This document shows, in pieces, positions 24,264-35,486 of a DNA stretch of 64,000 bases; within the stretch, counting starts at the first letter, position 1; every line of letters begins with the position of its first letter. The DNA lies in NCBI GenBank assembly GCA_033032175.1, contig CM065321.1, forward strand, positions 12,484,501-12,548,500, in the 5' to 3' direction. The notes beneath the pieces are model-generated. The model had not been told where the DNA came from. It saw only the letters and a list, made by a program, of their open reading frames with translations, and ran no database searches. Position numbers and translations under genes: made by a program. This DNA comes from Saturnia japonica. Lineage: Eukaryota; Arthropoda; Insecta; Lepidoptera; Saturniidae.

Positions 24264-25035
24264 TTAGTGTTGGTAGGAGATGGCGGGTGAAGAGAAAGTA
24301 ACTTGGGTCAAAGGAGCAGCGTTGTAACCAATCCTGGCGTCGGGGGCGGCATATGCAACCTTAGCGATGGGTGCGGAGTAGGCGACCTTGGTGATAGGAG
24401 CAGCATAGGGAGCGGAGTAAGCAATCTTAGCTACTGGAGCAGCTGCGTAGGCGATCTTCGCGGGTTCAGCGATGGGTTGTCCCTCGTAACGTACGACAGC
24501 ATTGAATCCATTTAGCTTATCAGAAGTGTATTCGACAATGCGGTGGACACCGTCGGGCTGTACCAGAGAGTAGCTGCCTTGAACTGCGTCTCCTTGACGG
24601 ATTTCTTTCTGTTGTTTGATGTCACCGCTTTGGTTGTCGTGGACAGAGTATTCGAACTGATAGTGGGCAGGTGCCTCAGCCTCAGCGTATACTACTTTGT
24701 TGTAAGGGAGTACGGGAAGAGCCGAAGCGGCGACCGCCAGGGCAAGAACGACGATGAACTGCAAAAAATAATTCGTTTAAAAATTCTTCAAATATGTCTT
24801 CTTCACTTTATTTGTATTTTAGAGTCCTCAGTTACTTTTGAACTAGTATGTTCATCAAGTGGTTGAACTTCAGGGCTTTAATTACCGTATACTGTTGTTG
24901 ATTTCTTATAAACTCGTTTAAACAATAAACAGGTAATTGTTATAGTGCATTTATATCGTTAAACTGTAGACATTCGTAAAATTGAAATGTTCGTCAAAAT
25001 AAAGTTTTAATGTTTAATTTTACCTTAGCTGCCAT
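24264..25035 (-). CDS. RR-2 cuticle protein, CPR-3
   Basis: Minus strand: exon 1 25,024-25,035 (MAAK), intron 24,759-25,023 (265 bp, the same length as in CPR-2), exon 2 24,264-24,758; 168 aa. Signal peptide about 1-17 ([13 protein letters not shown]), R&R domain about 36-93 ending [15 protein letters not shown], then VRYEGQPIAEPAK and a tail of Ala/Tyr/Pro repeats longer than CPR-2's (YAAPDARIGYN near the end), finishing SPAISYQH rather than YHH. AATAAA on the minus strand at 24,199-24,204. It is the inverted partner of CPR-2; exons, intron, promoter and 3' flank all align. Secreted chitin-binding cuticle component. Confidence 0.96.
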
Positions 25036-25193
25036 TGTTGGTGCTGCGGATGTAGAAGCTTTACTATAAGTTAAATGAAACCTGCCCCAGTTTTTATACG
25101 TGAACTCAGTGCGTGCATTGACACATGTCAAGCCCCGGGCGTTCTGCCAATTAATCTCCGCAAATTATTGAGATATGAAGAAGGTCGAGCGCG
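25036..25193 (-). promoter_or_regulatory. CPR-3 promoter
   Basis: TATAAAA on the minus strand at 25,092-25,098, 63 nt from the ATG at 25,035. The full TTGACATGTGTCAA inverted repeat, the GCCCGGGGC block and the TCTCAATAATTTGC block are present. A 3-nt insertion splits the GAAGGTCGAG part. Confidence 0.8.
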
Positions 25194-26039
25194 TGCGGCT
25201 TATGTAAAAGTATATATTTCAAACGCCAAACAAATTTTTGGAGCTTTTGATTATTATAAATCTTTTTATTGTTTATCCATGTTGAATTGTTAGATATTAG
25301 TCTATGCTCTTAAAGTTTACATTATCTATCCAGTGTGTGTGAAACAGTCTAATATAATAATGTATGTAAAGAGTAAACATAAATAGAATTATATAACTAA
25401 CAAGTCATTTATTTCTACAATAATAACCTTTAGAAATCAACACACACATAAAATACAATATTTTCAAATTGTTTAAAATCGGAATTTGTACATTCATTTA
25501 ATAATCATAGTTTTGTTTAGTGACTAGTTGTAAAAATATGAAAGTGCAAGGGCAAACTTAGTATAAAATTAAAACAAAACATCAATCGTTATAAAAATGC
25601 TGATAAGTTTATAGTGATTTTTGTACCGTATATGTTTTCACCCAGTATCTACATATTTTATGCCGATACAAATTCCAGCATGTAAGCTTTAGCATCAAGT
25701 TATAATGATCGTTTTTACAATAAAAAATACATATTACGATAGGGATTTTAACCGACTCCAAAACCACACAATTTATAATAAAAGAATAATCAACTTCAAT
25801 GTTTTTTGAAGAGTTCCCTTGTGTATATTCGAATTTGAAGGTTCAATGCCAATAAAATTAGAATGAGACTACCCTCGAGGTATCCTCTATTCAAAAAAAA
25901 AAAAAAAGAATCATCCAATTCGGTTCATAAACAAAGAAGTTATGGCTGAACATCCATTAAAAAAAATACATTCGATATGAGTAACCTCCTCCCTTTTACT
26001 GTTGTTGATTTCTTATAAACTCGTTAAAAATAAAAGGAA

Positions 26040-26255
26040 TTGTAGTTTTTATACGTGAACTTAGTGCATTGACACATGTCAAGCCCCGGGCGTTCTGCCA
26101 ATTATATCTCTGCAAATTATTGAGATGTGAAGGTCGAGCGCGTGCGACTTATGCAATAGTAGGTACGTACCTATTTATTTATTAGTACGCCGAACAATTG
26201 AAAAACTTAACTGCGATATGGATCTAAAATGTATGTTCATAATATTTAAAAATTA
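26040..26255 (-). promoter_or_regulatory. Orphan CPR promoter without a gene
   Basis: On the minus strand this carries the whole CPR module in order: GCGCTCGACCTTCACATCTC, the GCCCGGGGC block, TTGACATGTGTCAA and TATAAAAAC. Its distal part, 26,166-26,255, matches 14,540-14,650 upstream of CPR-1. Just past the TATA box the sequence switches to a piece of CPR-2/3-like intron (AACGAGTTTATAAGAAATCA at about 26,005-26,030) and then to the foldback arm. Exon 1 and exon 2 are gone. It looks like the remains of a sixth CPR copy removed by deletion or rearrangement. Confidence 0.8.
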
Positions 26256-26264
26256 TTGACACCG

Positions 26265-26760
26265 TCCGGTATCCGCGGACCACCCTTAGCGCCACGACAC
26301 GCTGCGCAGCGCGCAGGACGCGTTTGATGTGGGCACTGAGGGCGGTCACCCAAATCGGTGCCCCGTAGACGGCCATGCTCCTACGACCCCTAGCATACAA
26401 CAGGCGGCAAGCGCTATCGAGCCTGGCCCTCCCGAATTCGGGAGGAGCCTGCCAAGAGCCGCCGCAGCCCCAACTATACGCGATCCGAGTCCCTTAAAAT
26501 GGGACTCGAACCGTCATCATTCGTCCAAGGTGAGACCAAGATATTTCATCTGGGCCCCAACCCGGACCCTAACCCCTTCTATGTCTAGGACGGCCCCAGG
26601 GGGCGGTCCGCACCGAGGCCCTAGAAACAACAGGGCCTCGGTTTTCTCGAGGGCCACCCTGAGGCCCAACATCCTTTTGCGCCTGACCACAAGGGCTACT
26701 CCCTCCGTGGCCAGGCGCTCTACTTCCCTACAGTTTCGCCCCTGGGCCACGACTAGGGTA
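26265..26760 (-). pseudogene. R1-clade LINE reverse transcriptase fragment
   Basis: GC-rich island in AT-rich DNA. Minus-strand frames give MLGLRVALEKTEALLFLG and VGAQMKYLGLTLD, then after a frameshift FESHFKGLGSRIVGAAAALG, and after a second shift LLYARGRRSMAVYGAPIWVT and RAAQRVVALRVVRGYRTVS. This is the thumb region after the RT palm of R1-clade (site-specific or R1-like) LINEs. Both ends are truncated and the frame is broken at least twice. Confidence 0.85.
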
Positions 26761-27775
26761 TACCTATAACTGTAATAAATTATCTCTCTCTATACCTTTC
26801 TATGTTTCTCTATAATAACTGATACTTTAGTAAGGTACAAAATGACAAAAGATCGATTGTTGTGGTGTCCTTTTAATTTTCTATTTTAGGGATTTTTACA
26901 TTGTTAATACAAATCCGAAAGTGAATCGAAAAAAAAAGATCGATTTTTGAGAGATCGATCTTTTAGACCACGGTTTTTTTGTGAATCGATTCAAAAGAGT
27001 TCGATATCAATCGATCTTTTTCGAAATGAATTGCCATCCCTACAAGCGGCGCGGCTATATTCAATCGACAAATATCCAGCCTTTCGGTGAAGCTGTAAAA
27101 GTCGCAGCGGCTTCATGGCCTCTAAGGCTAAAAGTATAGTCAGTTCTAAAAAAAATACAACCTTTGCTGACCCCCTTTTAAAATAATTTATCACATAGAT
27201 CTGAGGTCAACTTATATTGGAATTTTAAAAATTTTAAAACTTTCCATTTTTTAACTTTATGAAAAGTTTCAATCACCATCGTTTTACAAACCATAATATA
27301 CAGATAACTAAAATTTCAGTCAATTCAACTGAAGAGCTATTTTATAGCATTTTCATCGAACAAATGTTCGACGCGATTTTTAAAATTGATACAACTTTTA
27401 TATTTATTAACGTATTGAAGTAAAACAAACACTAAATGTTAAGTGAACCTTACCACAATATATTAGTAAAAACCGTTTCCAAATCGGTTGAGCCATTTCT
27501 GAGATTAGGGCGCACAAACTTTGGCAAACAGACAAACAGACAAAAATTCTAACAATCATTTTGGGGTCTGCTGCGTTGATAAAGGCCCCCAATAATAGTT
27601 TTTCTCATATCACTTCTATGTACAGACATCGAGCAGTTACGTTTTTATTATATGTATAGATATAGATAACATAGAAAAATAATAAGAAGATAATAGAAAT
27701 GTGAGCAACAGAAAAAAAAAATGTTTGAAAATTTGTTCGGATGTACCAAACATGTACCTACTTTTGCTTAAATAA
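26761..27775. repeat. Gene-free stretch with family E and other repeat pieces
   Basis: 26,930-27,030 has several GATCGATCTTTT-type repeats. 27,085-27,165 is a family E 3' end. 27,440-27,560 is a retroelement-like piece (CAAATCGGTTGAGCC ... GACAAACAGACAAAAATTC). No gene seen. Confidence 0.5.
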
Positions 27776-27779
27776 CTCG

Positions 27780-27932
27780 TAGCCGACCTTCATATCTCAA
27801 TAATTTGCAGAGATTAATTGGCAGAGCGCCCGGGGCTTGTTATGTGTCAATGCACGCACTAAGTTCACGTATAAAAACTGGGGCAAGTTTCATTTGACTT
27901 ATAGTAGAGCTTCTACATCCGCAGCACCAACA
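27780..27932 (+). promoter_or_regulatory. CPR-4 promoter
   Basis: TATAAAA at 27,870-27,876, 63 nt before the ATG. The upstream GCCGACCTTCATATCTCAAT and GCCCGGGGC blocks are present. The left half of the TTGACA inverted repeat is changed to TTGTTA while TGTGTCAATG is kept. Confidence 0.8.
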
Positions 27933-28716
27933 ATGGCAGCTAAGGTAAAATTCAAGGTTAAAACTTTATTTGAACTATCAGTTTATTTTACTAAGTTAAA
28001 ATTTAGTGGTATGGATGCATTATAATAATTATCTATTTAAAGCTGATGATACTATTTCATACAAAATCCCGAAGAGTATAGTGATAACAAAAGCCCTCAA
28101 GTTTAGTCACATTTTGTACATACCAGTTCAAAACCAAATGAGGACTCTAAAAACCAAATACAGTGAGAATATTTATTGATTAATAATTGAAGAATTTTCA
28201 AAGTAATTATTTTTACAGTTCATCGTCGTTCTTTCCCTGGCGGTCGCCGCTTCAGCTCTACCCGTACTCCCTTACAACAAGGTGGTATACGCTGAAGCTG
28301 AAGCACCTGCTCACTATCAGTTCGAATACTCGGTCCGCGACAACCAAAGCGGCGACATCAAACAACAGAAAGAAATACGTGAAGGAGACGCAGTTCAAGG
28401 CAGCTACTCTCTGGTTCAGCCAGACGGTGTCCACCGCATTGTCGAATACACTTCTGATAAGCTAAATGGATTCAATGCTGTCGTACGTTACGATGGACAA
28501 CCCATCGCTGAACCGACAAAGATCGCCTACGCTGCTGCTCCAGTAGCTAAGATCGCCTACGCTGCTGCCCCTGTAGCTAAGATTGCATACTCCGCTCCCT
28601 ATGCTGCTCCCGTCACCAAGGTCGCCTACGCCGCGCCCATCGCCAAAATCGGATACAACCCTGCACCTCTGACCCAAGTCACTTTCTCATCACCCGCCAT
28701 CTCCTACCACCACTAA
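27933..28716 (+). CDS. RR-2 cuticle protein, CPR-4
   Basis: Exon 1 27,933-27,944 (MAAK), intron 27,945-28,218 (274 bp), exon 2 28,219-28,716; 169 aa, the same length as CPR-1 and its closest paralogue (the tails share the doubled [10 protein letters not shown] repeat and SPAISYHH). Signal peptide about 1-17. R&R domain about 36-93 with SVRDNQSGD instead of SVHDNQSGD and IREGD instead of IRQGD. An N-to-P change gives [10 protein letters not shown] near the C-terminus. AATAAA at 28,825. The downstream flank is interrupted by a 289 bp insertion at 28,887. Function by family: chitin-binding structural protein of exoskeleton cuticle. Confidence 0.96.
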
Positions 28717-28881
28717 ATTATTTCCATTGTTATGCTGATTACATGTTATTAATTTATATAGAAAATGGAATTAAATTATTTTAATCGATATAAGTATAGT
28801 TTTCATTTAACAGTCGTATAAAGAAATAAATTATTATATTGTCTTACACGAGTACCTTAACATATTTAATGTTAAAGAACC

Positions 28882-30202
28882 TATATAGGGTTCGGATCAC
28901 AGAAAGACTAGCGTCACATCTTTTTAGAGTCCTCAACCTGTACTATGCGTATTGCCATTTAGATCTCTGGAGTGTGATTACCTACCGTACCTTAGAAACC
29001 TGTCATTGATGCTTTCGAATACACCTGTGGTTTTTGGGATTGGTTACATTTATTCACGGACTGCAGTAACCATTTCTTCAGGTAGACCTCTAGTAAATTC
29101 CATTCTTCGTTAATAATGGAGCAATAACCTGTACAGAGAATATCTCCTGATTCTTCTTAAGTAGGTAGCACAATTTATATGCAGCCACAATTTACATAAT
29201 AAAATATAATTCATGTTGGAAATAAAATTTTCAGAATAATCTGAGATTATTATGCATTTTATTATGTTATTTATTTATTTGTAACATAATAAAAATATCT
29301 TCAAAGTGTTCCTAAACATTGTTTTAAATGTTACTATTTTCCAACTGATCATAGCAATATTGTAACTGACCGGAATAGTCTACACAGTTAAGTTTTTAAT
29401 AAGTTGCTTGTATATTTTCATCTCTTTTTCTACATATGCCATATGGTATATACTTAAGTAGGAAATTTAAGTACTATCGAGCATGTAATGATATCAAATT
29501 ATCCACACCTAACCAGACTGGAGTAAGCTACAGATTTATTTCGTTACCTAATTTGACATGCTTTGTAATGAATTAAATTTATAAGTTACTAGTCGTGGCC
29601 TCGGCATATATGTATGTAGATACATATATGTATATTAGGCCACACATATACATACATAAATGTATAGATATACTAGCTGGGCTAGCCGACATTGTTCTGC
29701 CCTTTCCAGTACGAGCCGGTACCTAGTTAAAGGCCCGAAGATGGCGCCATCTATAAAATTCTAAAACCTTTATATAAAGCTTCGTCTCGATAAAACAAAA
29801 ATATATTATATGAATATGGCCCAATCGGTCTAGTCGTACAGAAGTTATACAATCACTATATAACATTGTACAATGGTTTTATTAGTTCAGAAACCTCGGG
29901 CGTACATACACTGCACAAAAGTTTTATCGCATTTGGTTGAATCGATTAGGAACATTATTTTTACATAATAACATATTGAAGGCAGATAAAAAATTGTGTT
30001 TACCACAGTGCGTGTGCAAGAGTTATTAAATCTCACAAGTACCTATATGACAACCTTTCGATTTCACTGATCTTTCTTTTGTAGTGTTTTTAGTAAAATA
30101 TATAGAACACTGAACCCAAAATTTGACTTATCATAATTTTTATTTTCCAAGTAAAATTTCCTATTAATTGTCTGCACTAAATATTTTAAGTAGGTACCTA
30201 TA
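28882..30202. repeat. Duplicated segment, copy A left part
   Basis: Matches 31,794-33,064 at roughly 98% by eye, with a 47 bp block near 29,970-30,016 absent from the other copy. It contains the 289 bp insert, CPR-4 3' flank, a TATATGTATGTAGATACATATATG palindromic cluster and a family D piece at 29,667-29,860. It is cut by the element starting at 30,203 and resumes at 35,650. Confidence 0.88.
28887..29175. mobile_element. 289 bp insertion flanked by TATAT
   Basis: Relative to the CPR-2 3' flank (AACCTCTATACAGCCACAAC), the CPR-4 flank reads AACCTATAT, then this insert, then TATATGCAGCCACAAT. TATAT thus flanks the insert (28,882-28,886 and 29,176-29,180) as a likely target duplication. The insert begins AGGGTTCGGATCACAG and ends GGTAGCACAATT. 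No coding capacity, and no known family recognised. Its twin is at 31,799-32,087. Confidence 0.6.
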
Positions 30203-30367
30203 CAGGGTATTAGTAGACCGCTCCCGAAAATGAAGACAGACGATAGTACTAATGACACCTTTGATGATGGGATGGAAAAAAAATTGATCCTGATAAAAAA
30301 AAATCATATTATTTAAACTTTTTATTAGCATTATTTACGCTCCATCGTGTTAGTACAGCTAAATGAA
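30203..30367 (+). repeat. Left terminal inverted repeat of the 5.4 kb element
   Basis: 165 bp, inverse of 35,487-35,649, with few mismatches and small homopolymer length differences. Confidence 0.88.
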
Positions 30368-30467
30368 CTATATACTGTAGAAACTAAGATACATAAGAAA
30401 CTAAACTGTTTTCTTACAAAATGAAATTTCTAAAGAAAATGTATTTATTGTGAAAGAATAGAACAAT

Positions 30468-31510
30468 TTAATACAAAGTATGGGCTCCTCTGCTATTCAG
30501 AACTTGTCGGCAACGATTATTCATTGAATTAATGAGACTGTTTATGTCATCTTGCGGTATTCGCTCCCAATGGAAATGTAGCAAATCCTTGAGCTGTTGG
30601 GTTGTTGTCGCTCCGTCCAAGTCCTTCAAAACACGTCTCTGGAGCATGTCCCATGCGTGCTCGATGGGGTTGAGATCTGGCGATTGTGCAGGCCATGGCA
30701 ATACCCGGATGTTCTCCATTGCAAAGTATTCACTGGTTCGCCGAGCTGTATGTGAACGCGCATTATCATGCATTAACCTAAAATCGGAGCCAAAGGTTTG
30801 TGCAAATGGGTAGACATAGGTCTGAGAATATCCTCAATGTAATTTTCAGCATTCATGTTTCCATTTACAAAAATGAGCTCAGTTCGCCTGTTCTTCATAA
30901 TACCCGCCCATAACATAGCTGTTGAGCCGCTGTATGGATGAACTTCCTGAACGCACCTGAGCCTTTCAGTATTTCCGGGCCGACGATACACTCGCACCCT
31001 TCTTGTATCAGGCTTAAACCCGAATCGCGACTCATCGGAAAACATAATTTTATCCCATTGTTCCTGGGTCCATGTTATGCGTTCTCTACACCATTCATAT
31101 CGACGAGCGCGATTCCCGTGACGTATCGGTGGGCACCTGATTGGGCGTCGAGCTCGTAGGCCGTACTCATGCAGTCGATTTCGCACAGTTTGAGGACTTA
31201 CATCAACACCACTTGAAATTTGTAGCCTCAAACTTATCTCTCGAGCGGTTAACATCGGCTGGCGTCTTGCAGTCAGTTGTATGTACCGGTCTTGCCGAGT
31301 GGTTGTACTCTTTTTACGGCCTGGATGCTGTTCAGCGGGTTCTCCTGTATTATTGTAGCGCTGCCAAAGACGACAAATAACACTTCTATGAATGCCAAGA
31401 TGTCGAGATACCTGAGATTGATTACTTCCCGCTTGCAACATCCCTACAGCTCTTTGCATTTCATCTGCCATCAAATGACGTCGCTTCATGACGTAAAGAA
31501 TATCTAACAA
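30468..31510 (-). pseudogene. Tc1-type (DD34E) transposase, one frameshift from intact
   Basis: Minus strand, about 345 aa in two frames. The first ~230 residues include a paired-type HTH (GSNQSQVSRHLGIHRSVICR), a second HTH with RQPMLTAREISLRLQ, and IMFSDESRFG carrying catalytic Asp 1. A single-base deletion near 30,818 breaks the frame; the right frame continues with MHDNARSH (Asp 2) and SPDLNPIEHAWD, where the Glu lies 34 residues after Asp 2. All three catalytic residues survive and no other stop is seen, so this is a recent inactivation or a sequencing error. AACTGGTTGGTAA and TTACAACCAGCCAGTA at 31,540 and 31,655 may be remnants of its own end. Confidence 0.92.
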
Positions 31511-31793
31511 TTTAATTTTGTCGCTAACTTTATTTAACTGGTTGGTAAAATTATAAAATCAAGACTAAACGTAGCAATTAAAACGCACTTAAATTCAAAG
31601 AAATTCGCAGTCATTTGAATTTTATGAAAAAACAAAACATCAATTATTTTTTTTACAACCAGCCAGTATGTCATCAATAATAAAAAAGTTTACTTACCTA
31701 CGCACTTTGTTTGAGTAAATATTTAGAAATTAATTAATATAAATGGAAAAATTTGTAATATCACGCATGTTGCTTAGACTTTTTTGATGTGTG

Positions 31794-33960
31794 TATATAG
31801 GGTTCGGATCACAGAAACACTAGCGTCACATCTTTTTAGAGTCCTCAACCAGTACTGTGCGTATTGCCATTTAGATCTCTGGAGTGTGATTACCTACCGT
31901 ACCTTAGAAACCTGTCATTGATGCTTTCGAATACACCTGTGGTTTTTGGGATTGGTTACATTTATTCACGGACTGCAGTAACCATTTCTTCAGGTAGACC
32001 TCTAGTAAATTCCATTCTTCGTTAATAATGGAGCAATAACCTGTATAGAGAATATCTCCTGATTCTTCATAAGTAGGTAGCACAATTTATATGCAGCCAC
32101 AATTTACATAATAAAATATGATTCATGTTGGAAATAAAATTTTCAGAATAATCTGAGATTATTATGCATTTTATTGTTTTTTATTTATGTGTAACATAAT
32201 AAAAATATCTTCAAAGTGTTCCTAAACATTGTTTTAAATGTTACTATTTTCCAACTGATCATAGCAATATTGTAACTGACCGGAATAGTCTACACAGTTA
32301 AGTTTTTAATAAGTTGCTTGTATATTTTCATCTCTTTTTCTACATATGCCATATGGTATATACTTAAGTAGGTAATTTAAGTACTATCGAGCATGTAATG
32401 ATATCAAATTATCCACACCTAACCAGACTGGAGTAAGCTACAGATTTATTTCGTTACCTAATTTGACATGCTTTGTAATGAATTAAATTTATAAGTTACT
32501 AGTCGTGGCCTCGGCATATATGTATGTAGATACATATATGTATAAGAGGCCACACATATACATACATAAATGTATAGATATACTAGCTGGGCTAGCCGAC
32601 ATTGTTCTGCCCTTTCCAGTACGAGCCGGTACCTAGTTAAAGGCCCGAAGATGGCGCCATCTATAAAATTCTAAAACCTTTATATAAAGCTTCGTCTCGA
32701 TAAAACAAAAATATATTATATGAATATGGCCCAATCGGTCTGGTCGTCCAGAAGTTATACAATCACTATATAACATTGTACAATGGTTTTATTAGTTCAG
32801 AAACCTCGGGCGTACATACACTGCACAAAAGTTTTATCGCATTTGGTTGAATCGATTAGGAACATTATTTTTAAGTGTGCAAGAGTTATTAAATCTCACA
32901 AGTACCTATCCGACAACCTTTCGATTTCACTGATCTTTCTTTTGTAGTGTCTTTAGTAAAATATATAGAACACTGAACCCAAAATTTGACTTATCATAAT
33001 TTTTATTTTCCAAGTAAAATTTCCTATTACTTGTCTGCACTTAATATTTTAAGTAGGTACCTATATATTGATTTATACGGAAAATGTCTTATTATTACGT
33101 TAGTTTTAAATCCTAATTTGTGTAGGTATATGTGTATATAATACACTAGCTGTGCCTTACGGTTTCACCCGTATTAAATTTATTCGACCAACTCTCTACC
33201 GCGCCGCGGCCTCCCAACAAACCCGTGTAGCATATCGTTGTTCAGTGTTCTCACTTCCCGTACGGTAAGTGCTTAGAGCTCGACAAATTGCTTGGCATTC
33301 ATGGTTACTGCTGTGCTCTGTGAGTTCATGGTCTGAAGAACTTTCCCCAATAAATAGACTATAAATTGCAAAAAAAGAAATTTCAAATTTGACGGGTATT
33401 TCTAGAGATTAGAACGTTCAAACAAACTCTTGAGATTTTATATTAATAGTATGGATCACGTTAAAAGCCCGAAGTAACTTTTGTATTGTAGTTTACTTTA
33501 TGAAATATGAAGGTCGCTTATTCCAACACATTTTTGTTGAGTTAATGCAATATTGTAATTTGTTTTAAAGAAGCAAGCAATTCGTGTGTCTTTAAAACGT
33601 ATTTTTATGTCTTTAACATACTTAATAGTGGGTACTTAATTATAAGATATATTATTGTATTTTAATTTCACAAATCAATCTTTAATTATCTCGTTTCTTT
33701 TGCAGATTGCATATACCTGTTATATATATAGAAGATGACTTCTTTTAACTGATATTATTAATAGAGTATTTAGACCGAGAAGGAAAATTAGGAAATAAGT
33801 CAATGGAAGCCACCTGCTTTTTAACAGTTCATTATATTGACGTGATAATCTGGAAACGATTGAAAATTATTTTAGATTGGTTTTGTATCATTTACCTATG
33901 CCCATTAAATAAATAACAAATAGTCCAACTCCTTATTCTCATTATGTTAATAGATTGTTA
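31794..33960. repeat. Duplicated segment, copy B, unoccupied, inside the 5.4 kb element
   Basis: 2,167 bp equivalent to 28,882-30,202 joined to 35,650-36,516. The left edge coincides with the TATAT and first base of the 289 bp insert (31,799-32,087). The junction at 33,057-33,070 is the empty target site. It holds no gene. Small family B (33,147-33,180) and family D (32,580-32,775) pieces lie inside. Confidence 0.88.
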
Positions 33961-33967
33961 ATGAATA

Positions 33968-35050
33968 ATGTGCCTTGGAGAAGCTCGCGGGAATGCTTCG
34001 CGTGCATTACGAATTTACCGAGAGAGATTCCCGACAGCTGGACATCCGACTGACTCTCGCCTGATAACAGCAGCTATTCAGCTAGTGTTGGAAAATCGGC
34101 CCACTGCCCCAGTAGCGACAGGAGGTGGAAGTCAAGTGGCTATTCAGTTCGAGGAGAGCATTTTTGATGTCGTTCGCTGAAATCCGAACTTAGTTAAACG
34201 AGGTATTGCTAAATTGTTAAGGCTTCGAGATGTAACAAGTGTGTTATACTGGACAGTTTCCAAGGTGTTAAAGCGTAAACGAATGTGCCCATAAAAAGTG
34301 CACAAAGTGCAAGCTTGGTATCCGGTGAGAACGATCACTGGCGAGTTTTTTACCATTGGATAAGACCCGCAAAAACGTGTGCCTGGTTTCATTGAACACG
34401 TGATCTGGACGGACGAGTAGACATTTACAGGAAACGGGCTGTGGAACCGAAGAAATACACACGTTTATTCCGAGGTGAACCCGCACGCTGTTCTACAAAC
34501 CAGGCACAAAACCCGATGGTCGGTTAACGTATGGGCAGGTTTATTTAAGGATCGCATACTAGAACCAATGCTTCTGCCACAGCAACTTGACGGACAGCGA
34601 TATTTAAACCTCATAAATGAACAGTCGGAGGACATTTTAGACGATTTATCATTAGCTGAATATCGCCGAAAACGGTTTCAGCATGATGGTGCACCCCCAC
34701 ATCCTCAGATTCGTCCGTGAGCGCCTCACTGAGCTATTTGATGATCGCTGGATCGGCAGACTAGGACCATACTCTTGGCCACCTCTGTCACCCGATCTGA
34801 CCCCGTTAGTCTTCTTTCTGTAGGGGTATGTGAGAGAATGTGCTTTTAATCGTAAGTGTGTTAGTGCCAACGAAATGCACCAAAGGACCGTGGATGTTTT
34901 CGACAAACTACGTGCGGACTGGGTCGAGGACTCCACGATGATGCCTGCATGAGGATACGCAACGCCGAGCCCAAATCTGCCTCGAAATGAATGGGGCACA
35001 ATTTGAGCCGCATCTCATATTGCCACGGAAGCTTTAGATCGGTAAGCTGT
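33968..35050 (+). pseudogene. DUF4817-type transposase fossil (Tc1/mariner superfamily)
   Basis: Order of recognisable blocks: EARGNASRALRIYRERFP (N-terminal HTH), HVIWTDE (catalytic Asp 1), NPHAVLQTRHKTRWSVNVWA, LDGQRYLNLINEQ, FQHDGAPPH (Asp 2), then after a shift RWIGRLGPYSWPPLSPDL followed by TPLV, where the third acidic residue has become Val. Several stops lie between the blocks. This family is common in arthropods as degenerate copies. A relative sits at 43,966-44,655. Confidence 0.85.
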
Positions 35051-35486
35051 TTCATACCTACATTTTTTATAAATAACTTAGTACTGAACTGATATGAATA
35101 GGTACATAACTGAATACATCAGAATAATAAACATTCTTACACGATGGATTAAAAAACATGGCTCAATGCTTGTTAAAATTTTATTTAAGTATTTTTTTCA
35201 TTCGCGGGGATCGAACCCGTTACTTTTTTAATTCAACCGGAGAATTCGAATGAAAGTGGCCAGGTAGACACTAGCACAGTGGCAAAGTAGATAAGTTAGG
35301 TATTTAGACAATATTGTAAATAAGCATTTGTGCGATCGCCAGCTGCGGGCCGCGCGAGAATGGCACCGCGCCGCACTCGCGCTGGACTGGCGCCGCGACG
35401 CGCCGCGCCTGCGCGTTATTTGACCCGAGCAATCAGCTGTATTTAATTTGGTGTTCATTGCTGGTTTTTTTTTGTAAAATTCTCGT
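35051..35486. other. Non-coding interior of the 5.4 kb element
   Basis: Contains GGGGATCGAACCCGTTAC near 35,203 (tRNA-like box only) and a GC-rich patch at 35,330-35,425 (GCGCCGC motifs). No gene seen. Confidence 0.4.

Larger units (their letters stand above)
23966..25993. repeat. Inverted segmental duplication, arm 2 (contains CPR-3)
   Basis: Reverse-complement counterpart of 18,686-21,783 without the mariner. It includes a foldback-family arm at 25,780-25,993. Confidence 0.88.

Noticed and set aside
26329..26769. 146-codon plus-strand frame, Pro/Arg/Thr-rich
   Set aside because: It is the antisense of the R1 LINE fragment, whose minus-strand frames match RT motifs.
30532..31507. Several plus-strand frames at the Tc1 locus
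   Set aside because: Antisense shadows of the transposase reading frame.
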